Positions 1-12,492 are shown, numbered from the stretch's first letter. The stretch is 64,000 nucleotides of DNA from Ehretia macrophylla (GCA_037974665.1 CM075783.1:18136762-18200761), one strand, 5' to 3'. Notes: generated from the letters alone by a model not told the origin. Translations and numbers: made by a program.

Positions 1-1255
1 GGTGATAGACTAGTCAGCGGAAGAGAAATAAAGGATAAAAAGCTGGGGAAGAGTTTGACAAAGGTGTTTGGGATTCCACTTCTCGTCATAATAGTAGCAC
101 AATCCATGCTCACAGCGAGCTTTTCCACTTGTGAAATCTTGCCAACTGTTGAAGAAGTAGCGGAGGAGGGACGAGGAGGAGTAAGGGATATAACGTGAGT
201 TGGTAGAGTAGAAAGATGAAGATGTGTTTGAGTTGAAGTGTGATGGGATGGAATGGATGGTGAGAATCGATTGGGCTGGGAAGGAGCAGAAGAAGTGTTT
301 GGGCCAAGTGTGTATGGAGTGGACAAGTGAGGTAGATGGAAGCCCAATTTGGATTTGGCGTGGAGCTTATCTTCGTGAAGACGAGCCAAGCCAATCGCTT
401 GGGCTAGAGACGTAGGTTGAAAGGCCCGCACCTCTAAACGAATGTCAGGCCATAGGCCAGCGACAAAGCAACTGAATAGAAATACTGGTGGAAGGCCCAT
501 TGTGTGGTTTGCCAGAGATTCAAACATAGATTGATAGGCTTCAATGGTAGAAGTTTGGGTTAATTTTGCTAGACTACCTGAGCAATCTTTGAACTCCGAA
601 GCTCCAGAGCACATGTAAAATGAGCCCAGGTAAGGAATTGGTAATTGCGCTCCATCCACTGGAACCATGCCAATGCTTTTCCATCCATGTAAAAGGATGA
701 GATGGTGAGACGTTGATCGTCTAGTGTGCGATGAAAGGCGAAGAAACGCTCCGCTTTGAACAACTAGCCAGACAGGTCAACGCCGTCGAATCGGGGAAAT
801 TCTAAGCGCATAGTGTGAAAAGAATTATGGTCAAGTTGTGGGGATGGAGGAAGAGGAGGAACGGTAATGGGAAAGGCAAGTGGATGAGCAGTAAATGGGG
901 CAAAAGAACCGCTGGGATTGGAGGTAGGGAGAAAAGAGCTAGAGGGAATACCATGAGTAGCGGAAGGAGGAACAGAGGAAGTTGATGGAGGCAGCGATGT
1001 GTTTGGTGCTAGGTGGGAATGGACTGGGGATTTGTCAAAGCGACGAAGGATCTTATCGATTTTGCCATCAAGAGTAGTGAATTTGACAACTAAATCACAG
1101 GGCATTTCTTGGTGGATGTTGAGGCGGTCCTCGGTGTCGGAGGAAGAAGAAGTTAATTGGTGAAGCAATAGATCTTGGGCTGAGGAAGCGGCAGTGAATT
1201 GTTTGAGGATGTCTTCGATGTGAGTGAGTTTAGAGGGATTGGAGGAGTCAGCCAT
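1..1255 (-). pseudogene. gypsy gag, interrupted
   Basis: The reading begins at an ATG at 1253-1255 and gives 163 codons: an N-terminal region rich in Ser, Pro and Thr, then EFPRFDGVDLSG. A TAG follows where gag proteins of this type have Trp. In the same frame 569-763 continues with AERFFAFHRTLDDQR and ALAWFQWMER, typical of the retrotransposon gag (capsid-like) domain. Beyond about 560 the match moves to another frame (for example GLPPVFLFSCFVAGLWP and LARLHEDKLHAKSK) and runs to position 1. At least one stop and one frameshift are therefore present. The gag product would assemble the retroelement particle; this copy cannot make it whole. Confidence 0.7.
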
Positions 1256-1280
1256 GGCAGGAGGTCAATGAAAGCACCAA

Positions 1281-1653
1281 TGTTATGACGTTGTATGGAA
1301 CAAAGGATTATTGGAAGGATCAGAGTTTTATTGACTTGGAATAGTTACAGATTAATAATGGAAGTTACAGAAGATATGCAATATCTCACTATCAACCTTA
1401 CTAAGCTATTCGAGGAGAAACCTCCTTAGACACTAGAAGGAAATAAAGAAAAAAAATAAACATAAACTTTGGCTCTGTGATGATCCTTCTTTTGATGATA
1501 CTGTGATATATATAGCCTGTCAGTTATTTAAGAATTTCATAGTCCTTCCGTAGCATGGGTGTGACCTTCTTACGTGTATTCCTTCGAGGGCCTACATTGT
1601 GTAAGTTAGTTGTTGCTATTGGAGTAGTGAGGTCATCGTGTGAGGTTGTTACA
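1281..1653 (-). repeat. 5' LTR of the left-edge gypsy element
   Basis: The plus strand begins TGTTATGACG at 1281 and ends GTTACA at 1653, giving the TG...CA ends of an LTR (about 373 bp). On the minus strand a TATA-like run (TATATATA) lies near 1506-1513. The LTR abuts the primer-binding-site-like sequence and gag. The other LTR is outside the window, so the boundaries cannot be checked by pairing. Confidence 0.5.
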
Positions 1654-1658
1654 AATAC

Positions 1659-3631
1659 TGTCATGCCCCAAAACCATTTTACGGAATAGAGTCAAGGCGT
1701 GACACGTCGCGAATTCAAGAGGTGTAACCTCTCAAGCACGCTAGGCTATACTAGCATACCATACGAACAAATCAGAGCACTACATTCCTCGATATATCAA
1801 ATATTTCTTACAACCATTTGTCAAATCGAAAATTCAAGCTTAGTCCATAAATTATTACATTAATCAAGCCAAGATAAGATAAACTCAAACAGAAAATACC
1901 AAATGTCTAATATTCAAATCTCATAGTTTTATTTATTTCTCCTGGTTGACTACTCCGCTCGCAACTTGAGTCATCGTACTTACTCTTTCAGATCTGAAAA
2001 GAAATCAGGCAGAAGCAAAAGTGGTGAGCGAACAAAAGCTCCGTAACGGGAAAACTTTCCCAAACAATTCGGTAATGATGATGAAACAAACGAAAAAAAA
2101 TATTCACAACGAATGAATGAATAGACGAACGAATAAATATACAAATAGTGAACAAACGAACGGATGAACGAATAAATATACAAATAGTGAACAAACGAAC
2201 GGACGAACGAATAAATATACAAATATATATATATATTTTATCAAACTAACAGATCATAGTTCTCAAACTGTATCAGAAAGATGGGCACTATGCCCCCATC
2301 GGGCCGGGCAGAATGATAAGTATTACGCCCTCATCAAGCAAGAGATATCTTTAGACAGACAAATTCATATCAAGGTATACAGTTGAGAACAAGTCAAATA
2401 CATATTTCATAGTTTGAATCATCAAAATAAAAGTAGTACTAATAATAGTATCAGTACTACTAAAATAATAATAATAATTCATTTATTATCCAATAGAAAT
2501 AAAAAAGGACAATACTAACATATTGACCGAAAATCAAAATGAGTGAGATATAAATACTTATCTAGATATACGAATGAATCACTTCGAATAATCTAAAAGA
2601 AATAAATTATTCCGGAGTACAATAATCGTGTTGATCGAACAAATGAATAAAACGTATAAACACACGATATAGGAACGAAATACTCTAGGAAATTAGATAG
2701 GATAAAAAGGACAAATAGAATAAAAATACTACATGAACCAATAAAAATATTATATGACCTAACATAAATATTAGAAGAAATATAATTTTATTTTGAGTTT
2801 TCATGGAAGCAAAAAGAAGAAAAATAGAAAACTCAAGTAACGAGGCATTTTTGGTCCTGACATAAATATAATCAAACTTTTGTGAAACGAACAAGCCATA
2901 CATTTAATTCAACGATTTAAAGTTGAATTTAAGTTCTCTTTCAACGAACAGAATTTTTTACGAGTAATATTATGTATGGAATAATTGAGGAGAATTAACA
3001 TATAAATACTACGATAAAACTAATACGAATACATGAGCGAAATTTATTCCAAATATATTCAAATAAAGACTAGAAATTCAAAGGAAGACTAGTAGTCAAA
3101 GTGAAAGAATCTCACTTACCTCGATTTTATGGTAGTATTTTCTTTGTTTAGTTACAAACCTACAAATTTCATCAAAACTCTCTTTTTGTTAACTCTTAAT
3201 TTACTCAGTCAACCATCCTTAAAATATTCTAGAATAAATAATCAATCCAACATTAAATAAATCATAAGCCTAGAATCTTACCCTACTGAAATGAGTCAAA
3301 ATATTATGCATTAATTGGTTTTTTCTTCTTCTGCTATGGTTAATGCTGAGAGAAAGAGAAAAATGAAATGAAGCAATTTTGCATTGCAGAAGAGCTTTTC
3401 TTTCGTTTTGGGATTTGTAATGCTTAATTTATAAAACACACTTTTGCCAAATGGTTGACAAAACTATCCCGAGTGGAGAAAAATTGACTAAAGTGGTACA
3501 AGAGGTCAAAAGCTCACAAAGTGGCTTGAAATTTTGGTTTCAAATGGAGAAAAATTTGACTAAAGTGGCTAAAGAAGTCAGAAGCTCAAAAGTGGCTTGG
3601 ACATTTGATTTCCAAGCCATGTGCATTTACA
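1659..3631 (-). mobile_element. probable solo LTR of a chromovirus-like gypsy element
   Basis: The plus strand starts TGTCATGCCCCAAAACC, the reverse complement of the GGGGCATGACA type of 3' end common in long plant gypsy LTRs. It can be read to a TTTACA end at 3631. Flanking 5-mers are aatac (1654-1658) and gatac (3632-3636), a 4/5 match. The interior is non-coding, AT-rich and carries a 39-bp minisatellite plus a roughly 65-bp tandem duplication at 3468-3605. No internal retroelement genes are present, so it is called a solo LTR. The right boundary is uncertain. Confidence 0.45.
2113..2222. repeat. 39-bp minisatellite, about 2.7 units
   Basis: A 39-bp unit (gacgaacgaataaatataca and onward) repeats at about 2117, 2156 and 2195, then runs into (TA)n at 2223-2237. 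Because 39 is divisible by three, it leaves open frames on the minus strand with a periodic pattern (YIYSFVRSFVHYL). These are artefacts, not genes. Confidence 0.8.
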
Positions 3632-4188
3632 GATACCGTTCGAGCTCTGCATTAACTAGGACTTGATGATGATGTCTTTTGAGTTTTGCATGCTCAACGG
3701 AGGATTCCTGCATACATTGTTTGATCAGACAGAAGACTTGTTTATTTGTTCATGTAGATGCTTCGTAAAAGAAATTCCAACCCAAGTCACATGGAATCAT
3801 CTATAATGGAGGAATTTAGGAAGAAACGTTTGCATAATCTCAGGCTTGCTGTTTTAGGTTATCCAGTAATGAGATAAAATTTCAAGATGATGAATCAAGG
3901 ATCACAAAGTGCCATGGATGTTCACATTATACTAAAAGTGGAGAGGTAGAAACAATAGAAAAAAAACTTCACTAAAGATTGTATGGTATGAAAGTATGCT
4001 GATCTGATACAATTACGAGATTTCCTTGCCATTTCATTTGATAGATACTAAGATGCGACATTTTCCGATACACAAAACTAGTTGACTTAAACTCCTTAGA
4101 AACATATACTGAGATACTTCTCAAGAAAACCATATATTGAGGCACTACATACTTCCATTTGACCAATAAAATTGTGCTGGAGAATAAT

Positions 4189-4545
4189 TTAAAGAGAGGA
4201 AACTAGGACTTGAATTTCATGCCAAAGACTGGCAATCTTGTCCTTCAATTTATTTGGTCCATATAACCACTGAAAATAACAAGGGTTACCCAAAGCTTCA
4301 ATAAATCCAAGAATTATCAGACATGAGACAACAGTGAGACCAAAACGAGAAATCGAAAGTTAAAGGCCTGCTTTACCAAAAGCTTCAACAAAAATCCAGT
4401 TGTCAGAAAATAGCAATCCCTCTTTCAGTGTCTTTTTCTCTTGCTCTCCTTTCTGGGTGTGGTCATCTAGTACAGGGTGCAATTCAGGAATAATAGGTTG
4501 CTGATTTACGCTTGCTTCCGAGCTTATCAAACCACAAGGTTCTCA
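4189..4545 (-). other. possible unrecognised exon pair
   Basis: Downstream of the PSF3 relic on the same strand are two short open stretches. The first (about 4545-4377) reads EASVNQQPIIPELHPVLDDH and onward to LLFSDNWIFVEAFG, followed by a GTAAAG donor-like site. The second (4269-4189) follows an acceptor-like TTATTTTCAG and reads WLYGPNKLKDKIASLWHEIQ to a stop. Joining them at the obvious splice sites does not keep the second frame, so the model is doubtful. I do not recognise the protein. Copy 2 of the block has lost this part. Confidence 0.25.
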
Positions 4546-5284
4546 TGACTTCAGTCATGTATTAACAGTCTTTCGTTTGTTGACAAACATACTACTGAGA
4601 CCATGCACAATAAATCAAAGTTGACAACTTCCATGAATTTGGGGTCAACCTCAATGTAAAGAGGGAAGAATAATATGGCTATAGATGAGGGAAGGTGGAT
4701 TGACATACTTAGACAGAAAGAGTTCTTCCTATAATTATGAAAGAAAAGCTTTACTCAAAGATCAGGGACAGCTGGATCACTCAGGCAGGAGCTCTTACAG
4801 AAGCATAGCAACCAGAATGCAGCAAGAACAATAACAGAGGTACAGAACTGACAGATTTTGGCTTACGTCGACGCTTTTCTACAGTGACAATGTATCTTCT
4901 GGAGGCCGTGAACCCCAAGAACCCCCCCGCCCACCTACCCACCCACCCACCCACCCACCCACAAACACACCTTCTTCTCTCTTGTCCCCAACACACTTAA
5001 TTGCAACTTTCTCAATCGCATCATTTTCATAATTCAATTCTGAGACATTCTAGCCTGCTTTTTATCCACCAAAAAAAATAACATAACCAAAAATGGAAGG
5101 AATAGGCAGAGAGACATAAAGTAGAGAACAGTTTTAAGAATAAGAAACCCTCAATTCACAGACTCAACAATAGTTTTGTCTTGCCTCTTGAGCACTATGT
5201 TTGCAATTAACTAACTCAGCGAATCATTTGTTTGTGATGTTAGAACATAACATTTATTAGAAGATCATCAACAATATCACCCAC

Positions 5285-5454
5285 CTATTCAGTAGGTTTC
5301 CTCTTTCTACCAAGAACATAAGCTTTCTGCAATCTGGATCCTCCCATCCGCCATTTCTTAAATGCTGCAGTTGAGGATTCGATGAACCACCATTACTTCA
5401 ATACCAATACTTTACAAGAAAAAAGAGATGGAGATGGAGGAAGAGGAGGAGGAG

Positions 5455-5485
<31 letters not shown>

Positions 5486-7818
5486 TTGAAAAAATAGTAT
5501 AAATCAAATGGGCTTCTTAGTCTCACATTGGGTCTGTCAAAAGTGAAATATTTCGGAGGCACTACCGAAGCTGCGGTGTGTGCTTTGATGAGGACATCCT
5601 TGTATCTGGTCCGAAATGCAACCAGGAGGAAAGGTCCAATAGTTTTGTCACCTACACTGTTTATTAGGAAAACACAGTTAGTACAGATTAGAGATAACCA
5701 ACCTGCGTATAGTATTCATCAAAGTTGCAATTATTACTACTCTCCCTAACAACTTTGCCCAACTGAATCAACTCCAACAGTGTAAAAGAGAAAAACCAAA
5801 TTGCTGACAACTATGTCAAGAACAAATAGATATCATGGCACACTCAATGTGCATGCATACACAAAAATAATTTGAGCACATGTTGAGATTTAAATATAGT
5901 ACTAATTTATATGTATAATTCCATGTAAATTTAATAAAAACCAACTATTTTTGAAGGTGGAGCTAGGATATCTAATTCAGGGTTTAAACCAAAAAAGAAT
6001 AGTGTATTTGCTGTCATTTATCAGTACCATGACGCTCTTCAAAAGCTATTGAGTGAAAGGTCAACATAAGAATGGAAAACAGGGAATACTATCATTTAAC
6101 CAAATCCTGTGCATTTTGAGAGCTACACCATGCGAATGTAGCTCAATACAGCCACTAAACTTGAGCCTTAAAGATATAATCAATGAGCAACTCTAACAAT
6201 GAAGAAGAAAAGGTATTGAACTTAAATATCATAGACCTTGTTCAATAGTATCAGACTAGTAACTGCCACGACCTCAATCATTTGCTCTCTATTATCACGA
6301 CACTACTATAGTTCAAAACTCAATAGATTTTGATATTAGTTTCATAGAAGACAGATATCTGCCAGAGATCAAGAATGAAAGTAAGAGCTATCCGTTTATG
6401 GATAAAACAGGATGTGAATGAATAAATTGTTTTGTTCTTAGGTGTATGCGCATCTCAAAATTGCAGCTATTAAGTGAACTCAGAACTTCAAGCCATCTTT
6501 TACATCATACTAATGAGGTTGTCAAAGTCTTAAAAGTCTTAAATAAGAAACGATTTCAAATTGGAACAAACAGAAATGAGAGCTTAGGTGACACAATACT
6601 ATAATCAGAAGTATTTAGGTAATTCCCTTGCAACCCTCAATCCCAACCCACTCCCTTCCTTTTTTTTTTCTTCTTGTCTAGGACGATGTGAAGTTAAACA
6701 AACTGTACATACATTACAAAAGTTGGCAACATCGCAAAATTCAGAAATCTCATGTGGTGATCCTTTGTTCCCTACATTCTAGTCCGAGTGCTGCAGAAAC
6801 AGAGATCACTATTATACAAATCTACAGAAGCCTTAAAAAAACATGGCAATCAGGTCATACAGCTATCAAGGAAAGAGGATCAGAGGAAAACTTGGAAGTT
6901 TAACACCACTAATGTCACTAATAGAAAGTCAAGGTAGAAGACTAGATAGGCTTATCTTTGTAATACGTAGAATGATGAAATATGCGACATCCATTTTCAC
7001 CATATTCGATATGACCTATAATCTCTAAGACTTGGGAAATAATTGACTTGCTAGCGTCATAAATCATCAGTTGGTCATATCAAGCAGCAACTACTTGAAA
7101 TGTGCAGGTCTTCCACTACCAAACCATGTTACAGGTTCAGCAAGTGACATGAGAAGTATTCATAATATCACTAGCAATTCCACAATCTTTAACCTTGACA
7201 AGAGCCATTCCCAAACAGAAACATAAGCAAACAAATTACTTTTTTAATAGATAACATACTCAAAGAATACAGATTTGATTGAAGAAACAAATAAAGATTT
7301 TTATGTGCTTGGTGTTGTTTGTTTCGAATGGCCTAAGTTAGTCTCAACTGCTGACTATACACATCAAACGATAATATAAAAGCTAAGTGTCTACAGTTTA
7401 CAGGAAAATCGACATCCTTGAAGAAATTTATGCCTTTTGGCTAACTATATATAAAAAGCATTATCAATACGTCAACAAAATTTGATAATGCTTGAAGCTA
7501 GAAGAAAAGTTATAAGCCTACCCCAAATAAGCAAATGGTCGATTGATTTGCACTACTTAGCAATCTACTTTAAGAGATTGCTTTCGCTACATTCTCTTTT
7601 CTAGAAGAATTTAGAGCAAATTAGAGCATCAAGAGGTTTCAAGTTACATCTTGGACCTTCCAGAAAAATTAAGACTTTTCGAATTTCTATAAGCAGAAAG
7701 CAAAACAAATCAGTAACAAACTTACAGTGAGGCTATCTTCTGTCCAAATTCATAGAAATGGGGACATCAACTCCTAAGATCCATATGTGCAGCATCAGAC
7801 CCAATTTCCTCCCTCGTT
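5285..7818 (-). pseudogene. PSF3: PSF3 (GINS complex subunit 3) pseudogene, copy 1
   Basis: PSF3 is part of the GINS complex, which works with MCM2-7 and CDC45 in the replicative helicase in the nucleus. Three exons are recognisable on the minus strand. Exon A (7818-7726, 93 bp, AG before and GT after) reads EEIGSDAAHMDLRS-stop-CPHFYEFG. Exon B (5656 to about 5569) reads VGDKTIGPFLLVAFRTRYKD and LIKAHTAA. Exon C (about 5380-5285) reads AAFKKWRMGG and LGRKRKPTE followed by TAG, the expected C-terminal end. Exon A ends in CT and exon B starts with T, so the junction codon restores Leu. The in-frame TGA in exon A (CGA in copy 2), the missing N-terminal exon and the lost stretch between exons B and C make this a pseudogene. 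The family assignment rests on recalled PSF3 sequence. Confidence 0.7.
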
Positions 7819-8842
7819 CTAGAAAATTTTCAACAAACAGTTTATAATAATATTACAATATCATTATTGTCGACCTCTACATAAAGATTGCAGGATAAAT
7901 ATGGACTCTTCATTCATTATAGATGCAATGTTACACAGATTTCTGAACCTCGAGGAAAGCCAGTTACTGTATGAACTAAGGTATTCAAAAGAAAGCCATC
8001 AATTAAATAGGCACGATAGCATTAGCATATAATATCACAATCATCATTGCTTCAATTTTGATGTAATAAGCTATTGGGTTATCAAGCCGTTGCCTTCGTA
8101 GTATAGTCACATAGCAAAGTCATAATTAGCTGAAGATAAGGTACATGATCATTTTCTTTAAGCAGTTCGTTTTTAATGTTATGGTCTCCTTTGAAATTCC
8201 TAACTTTAATTAGCTGAAGATGAGGCTAGAACCATTGTGTTGCATCTAAATGTGAAGCCATGATGATTTAATACGACAGATACCATAAAGTTTATACTAG
8301 ATCGTCCTTTTGTTTTATTAGATGTAACCAGCTTTGCCTCATAAGGTTCATAAATTTGCATAACATTGCCATTCATGTTATGAAACGATTACTCCGTATT
8401 TATCATCTTATCAGTAACCGCAAAAGCCAAAAAATATCCTCTAACAGAAGGGCAGATTCTCAAAAGATTCTTAGAAGTCAATCTCCCTAGCTATTTTTAT
8501 GAATTTTGGATCTGTAATTACTGATTTGTTTGTTTTACTTTTCTCTTCACTTGCAGCAATAATATTTTTCGCAAGTTGACAGCGTCGTTAATTTAATCTC
8601 AATACATACTATGAGTCCCCGACACTGTTTCACAATTGTCTTAACTTTTATCTTCAACTCCTTTATAAGTGTTATCTTATACTACATAAATAAAATATTC
8701 TGAGCTCATTTTTATTCACCTTCTTTTTTTTTTTCACTCCTTACAAAGTATCTTTAAATAATGTGCTAATATTGTACGAACTGCAACATTTATTTGTATC
8801 TAGTACCAATAAACTAGGCTTTTGTCTTTTATTGTTGATAAC

Positions 8843-9194
8843 TGATGCGGAACATGATTCAATGGAGTTGATGAAAAAGATTGACAAAATCAAACCCAAG
8901 AAGAAGAACAAATAAACCTTCATATTTTTTTTCTTATGTTATGAATAGTATTGCTTTGTTATGAATAGTATCCTTTAGTTTGTTTTATCCCACATAGGAA
9001 GTTTAGCAAATTTTAAGGCCTAAGAGCTCCTATAAATAGATAGCTCTCCAAGCTCATTAAACACACTTCAATCAATACAAAACTAGTATTGTATACTTCC
9101 TCTCTAGCATTCTAGAGTTGTAATATTTAAGTTTTCCTTGTATCAAGGACGTTTTACTAGAACGAATCTAGTGTTTCGCTTCCGTTCTGCGTCA
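8843..9194 (+). repeat. 5' LTR of the CRM element
   Basis: 352 bp. A TATA box (TATAAATA, 9031-9038) would start element transcription. The first 73 bases correspond to the end of the pol reading frame in the 3' LTR. Boundaries are fixed by the TSD and by the paired LTR. Confidence 0.93.
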
Positions 9195-9248
9195 GTTGGC
9201 ACCAGAGCCAAGTTCGAGAGTCCTAGTTTAGAGGGTTGTAGTTGTAAT

Positions 9249-9382
9249 TGAGCCGTATGCTCTGCACTTGCCACTAATAGTGGACCCTGTGCATCAGAAA
9301 GCTTGATTGGTCGATTGAGTCGTATGCTCTGCACTTGCCACGTATAGTGGATCCTGTGCATCAGAAAACTCGACCGATTAAA
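9249..9382 (+). repeat. 67-bp tandem duplication in the CRM leader
   Basis: A unit starting tgagccgtatgctctgcact at 9249 is repeated at 9316 (tgagtcgtatgctctgcact) with a few differences. It lies in the untranslated leader between the primer-binding site and gag, where retroelements usually keep packaging and translation signals. Confidence 0.8.
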
Positions 9383-9406
9383 TTACAAACCTATAAGCCG
9401 GAGAAG

Positions 9407-10186
9407 ATGGCGTCCAAGAACAACAATGGTGGTGGAGATAGTGGCAACGTCGACATCAACATTGCTGGTAGTAGCCATAGCAGAGGCGAAGGCGGCCATC
9501 CTATTGACGGTGATCGAGGGATGGAGGCCCTTTGGGCGGCGATACAAGCTCAAGAAGAAAAGATGACCCGTGAACTCCGAGAGATTCGCGACATCCTTTC
9601 CAACTTAAGCCTAAACGCCAACAGGGCTCGTGACGATGGTGGGATCAACCGTGCCAGAGAAGATGCTCGTGGCCAACCTATCAATCAACGCGACCTTGCA
9701 ATTCGTCATAGGCAACCAGCCTATGAAGATGAATCTGATGAAGAGCTCCTAAACTACCGAGGAATCAACCAAGCACAACCACGAGCTAGAAATCAACCAC
9801 AACATCCTCATCAACGTGGTTTTGCTCGACATCGTAGACCACCAACATATGAGGAGGAATCTGACAGTGACGAAGAAATAAATCAAAGGCATCAACATGC
9901 ACCCAGGAGAGGACAAGGCTTTGACGAATATCGTCCTAAAGCCGACATTCCCAACTTCAACGGCGATCTTAATATTGAAGCATTTCTTGATTGGTGCTAT
10001 GAAGTTGAAAAATTCTTTGACATGATGGAAGCTGGAGAATGTGTGTGGATAGCCGAGCCATCAACAAAATCACAGTCAGGTATCGTTTCCCTATACCTCG
10101 ACTGGAGGATATATTGGATCAATTACAAGGGTCAACAATCTTCTCGAAGATTGACTTGCGTAGCGGCTATCACCAAATCTGTATAA
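9407..10186 (+). CDS. gag: truncated gag of the CRM element, fused out of frame to RT sequence
   Basis: Start chosen at the ATG of [10 protein letters not shown] (9407); the frame is open upstream to 9335 but that part lies in the leader repeat. Residues 1 to about 206 are gag-like: a Gly/Ser/Asn-rich start, a helical stretch ([20 protein letters not shown]), an Arg/Gln-rich middle, then [20 protein letters not shown], the start of the capsid-like domain. At about 10018-10026 the sequence jumps into RT coding DNA. The frame then reads RT out of frame to a stop at 10184-10186. The rest of gag and its zinc knuckle are missing, so the product could not form a normal particle. Confidence 0.75.
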   Translation: MASKNNNGGGDSGNVDINIAGSSHSRGEGGHPIDGDRGMEALWAAIQAQEEKMTRELREIRDILSNLSLNANRARDDGGINRAREDARGQPINQRDLAIRHRQPAYEDESDEELLNYRGINQAQPRARNQPQHPHQRGFARHRRPPTYEEESDSDEEINQRHQHAPRRGQGFDEYRPKADIPNFNGDLNIEAFLDWCYEVEKFFDMMEAGECVWIAEPSTKSQSGIVSLYLDWRIYWINYKGQQSSRRLTCVAAITKSV

Positions 10187-12492
10187 GATCAGGAGATGAA
10201 TGGAAAACTGCTTTCAAAACACGGGAAGGCTTATACGAATGGTTAGTCATGCCATTTGGACTATCCAACGCACCAAGTACATTCATGCGCCTTATGAATC
10301 AAGTCCTCAAGCCATTTATCGGAAGGTTTGTCGTGGTTTATTTCGACGACATTTTGATCTATAGCCACAACAAAGAAGAGCATGTGGACCACCTGCGTCA
10401 GATTATGAAAGTCCTTCAAGACAACAAGCTATTTGTTAATTTAAAAAAATGCAGCTTTATGACAAATCGCTTAGTTTTCTTGGGCTTCATTGTAAGTGCT
10501 GAAGGAATCCATGTTGATGATGAGAAAGTTCGAGCAATCAGAGACTGGCCGACTCCAAAGACAGTCACTGAAGTCAGAAGCTTTCATGGCTTAGCCACAT
10601 TTTACAGGAGGTTCATCAAGAATTTTAGCAGTATCGTTGCTCCTATCACTGATTGCTTAAAGAAAGGGAAATTCCAGTGGAGTGAGGCAGCTGACAAAAG
10701 TTTTGCACAAATCAAAGAAAAGTTAACAACTGCACCTGTCTTGGTGTTGCCGAATTTCGATAAAGTTTTTGAAGTGGAATGTGATGCAAGTGGAATTGGC
10801 ATTGGGGCAGTATTATCTCAAGAAGGCAGACCTGTTGCATTCTACAGTGAAAAGCTTAGCGAGGCACGTCAAAAATGGTCAACCTATGAGCAGGAGTTAT
10901 ATGCTGTGCTTCAAGCTTTACGACATTGGGAATATTACTTAATTCCACGTGAATTTGTAATATATTCTGATCATGAAGCCTTGAAGCATTTCAAGAGTCA
11001 AAAACATTTGAACAAGATGCATGCAAGGTGGGCTTCGTATATGGAGCAATTTCCTTATGTTATTAAACATAAATCAGGAGCTTCCAACCGTGTTGCCGAT
11101 GCCTTGAGTAGAAGGGCAACTTTGCTGGTTACTTTAAGTGGCGAAGTTGTAGGATTTGAATGTCTGAAGGATCTCTACCCAGAAGATGAAGATTTTAATG
11201 AAGTTTGGCATAAACACTTGTCAAAGCAACCAACTGGAGACTTCCACGTCCATGATGGGTACCTATTCAAAGGTAACAGACTTTGCATCCCGAGGACATC
11301 CTTAAGGGAGAAAATCATTCGAGACTTGCATGGAGGAGGACTTGGTGGACATCTTGGACGAGATAAGACTATTGCAAGTGTGGAGGAAAGGTATTTCTGG
11401 CCACAAATCAAAAGAGATGTGGGCAAGTTCGTGAGACAATGTCCAATTTGTCAAACTGCAAAGGGCCAGACACAAAACACGGGACTCTATATGCCGTTGC
11501 CTATACCAGAAGATATTTGGGAAGATTTGTCTATGGATTTCGTCTTGAGATTGCCAAGAACCCAAAGAGGAGTAGACTCTGTATTTGTGGTCGTGGATAG
11601 ATTTTCAAAGATGGCGCATTTCATCCCTTGCAGGAAAACTTCAGATGCAGTGCACATTGCAAGACTATTCTTCCAAGAGATTGTGCGACTCCATGGAGTC
11701 CCAAAATCCATCACTTCTGATAGAGATTCTAAATTTCTATCTCACTTCTGGCTCACATTATGGAAGCGCTTCGATGCAAGTTTGAAGTTCAGCAGCACAG
11801 CTCATCCTCAAACTGATGGTCAAACCGAGGCAACCAACAGAACCTTGGGAAATTTGATTCGTTGTATTTGCCAAGATAAGCCGAGACAATGGGATTTTGC
11901 ACTTGCACAAGCTGAGTTTGCCTATAATAGTGCAATCCACAGCTCAACTGGAGTTTCACCATTTTTCATTGTCTACAAGAAGGTACCAAAGCATGCTCTA
12001 GATTTGGTTAAACTGCCGAAATTCTCTGATAAGAGCATTGCAGCAAATAAAATGGCAGAACAAGTGCAGTCTATTCAAGAAGAGGTGAAACAGAAATTGG
12101 AAGCCTCAAATGCCAAATACAAGGCTGCAGCTGATAAGCATAAAAGGGTGAAGGTATTTAAAAAAGGAAATATGGTCATGGTCTACTTGAGGAAAGAAAG
12201 AATTCCAGTGGGTACCTACAACAAGCTGAATCCGAAGAAGTATGGTCCCTACCAAATTTTAAAGAAGATCAATGACAATGCTTATGTGGTTGATCTTCCG
12301 GATGATTGGGGAATTTCATCAACCTTCAATGTTGCTGATTTATATGATTACTATCCACAGGAAGGTTCTTTATATCCGGAAATTAACTCGAGGGCGAGTT
12401 TTTCTCAAGTGGAGGAGATTGATGCGGAACATGATTCAATGGAGTTGATGAAAAAGATTGACAAAATCAAACCCAAGAAGAAGAACAAATAA
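10039..12492 (+). CDS. pol: pol of the CRM element (RT, RNase H, integrase), N-terminally deleted
   Basis: 817 codons without a stop; coding similarity already begins at about 10024 (DGSW before the [10 protein letters not shown] start). RT shows [10 protein letters not shown] and the catalytic YFDD at residues 101-104. RNase H follows ([12 protein letters not shown], then SDHEALKHF). Integrase has the zinc-binding HLGRDKT...CPICQ part, the catalytic core with [13 protein letters not shown] and [17 protein letters not shown], and the C-terminal GPY motif ([11 protein letters not shown]). The last 24 codons lie inside the 3' LTR, as described for CRM elements. Protease and the RT N-terminus (palm start) are absent because of the deletion, so the element cannot move without help in trans. 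Confidence 0.88.
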   Translation: MCVDSRAINKITVRYRFPIPRLEDILDQLQGSTIFSKIDLRSGYHQICIRSGDEWKTAFKTREGLYEWLVMPFGLSNAPSTFMRLMNQVLKPFIGRFVVVYFDDILIYSHNKEEHVDHLRQIMKVLQDNKLFVNLKKCSFMTNRLVFLGFIVSAEGIHVDDEKVRAIRDWPTPKTVTEVRSFHGLATFYRRFIKNFSSIVAPITDCLKKGKFQWSEAADKSFAQIKEKLTTAPVLVLPNFDKVFEVECDASGIGIGAVLSQEGRPVAFYSEKLSEARQKWSTYEQELYAVLQALRHWEYYLIPREFVIYSDHEALKHFKSQKHLNKMHARWASYMEQFPYVIKHKSGASNRVADALSRRATLLVTLSGEVVGFECLKDLYPEDEDFNEVWHKHLSKQPTGDFHVHDGYLFKGNRLCIPRTSLREKIIRDLHGGGLGGHLGRDKTIASVEERYFWPQIKRDVGKFVRQCPICQTAKGQTQNTGLYMPLPIPEDIWEDLSMDFVLRLPRTQRGVDSVFVVVDRFSKMAHFIPCRKTSDAVHIARLFFQEIVRLHGVPKSITSDRDSKFLSHFWLTLWKRFDASLKFSSTAHPQTDGQTEATNRTLGNLIRCICQDKPRQWDFALAQAEFAYNSAIHSSTGVSPFFIVYKKVPKHALDLVKLPKFSDKSIAANKMAEQVQSIQEEVKQKLEASNAKYKAAADKHKRVKVFKKGNMVMVYLRKERIPVGTYNKLNPKKYGPYQILKKINDNAYVVDLPDDWGISSTFNVADLYDYYPQEGSLYPEINSRASFSQVEEIDAEHDSMELMKKIDKIKPKKKNK

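Larger units (their letters stand above)
1..1653 (-). mobile_element. Ty3/gypsy retrotransposon, 5' part, broken
   Basis: The left edge cuts a minus-strand LTR element. Read on the minus strand, an LTR (1653 down to 1281) is followed by a primer-binding-site-like stretch, TTGGTGCTTTCATTGA, at 1265-1280. A gag coding region then starts at 1255 and runs off the left edge. Protease, RT and integrase would lie outside the window. Stops and frame changes in gag show the copy is dead. The outer LTR end at 1653 is inferred from a CA end followed by a possible TSD (aatac). Confidence 0.7.
3640..8842 (-). repeat. Duplicated block, copy 1 (PSF3-bearing segment)
   Basis: Long stretches reappear at 49110-51825 and 58926-59650 (copy 2), and parts at 42000-42840 (copy 3), 18181-18345 and 33545-34070. 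Matching landmarks with copy 2 include 3984 and 49131 (tatggtatgaaagtatgctg), 5594 and 49912 (PSF3 exon B), 7890 and 51588, and 8210-8800 and 59010-59580. Apart from PSF3 exons the block is intron and intergenic DNA. It holds (CCCA)n at 4932-4962 and (GA)n at 5466-5485. I see no other secure gene in it. The CRM element interrupts it at 8843. Confidence 0.8.

Noticed and set aside
1980..2222. Minus-strand open frames with periodic YIYSFVRSFVHYL-like translation
   Set aside because: Produced by the 39-bp minisatellite, whose unit length is a multiple of three; no codon bias or domain.
4781..4996. Open frame with a GGWVGGWVGRW-like stretch
   Set aside because: Arises from a (CCCA)n repeat and block sequence; no start context or similarity. 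The VEKRRRKPKSV part recurs in copy 2 but I cannot tie it to a gene.
10602..11940. Several minus-strand open frames opposite CRM pol
   Set aside because: Shadows of the pol coding strand, without domains of their own.
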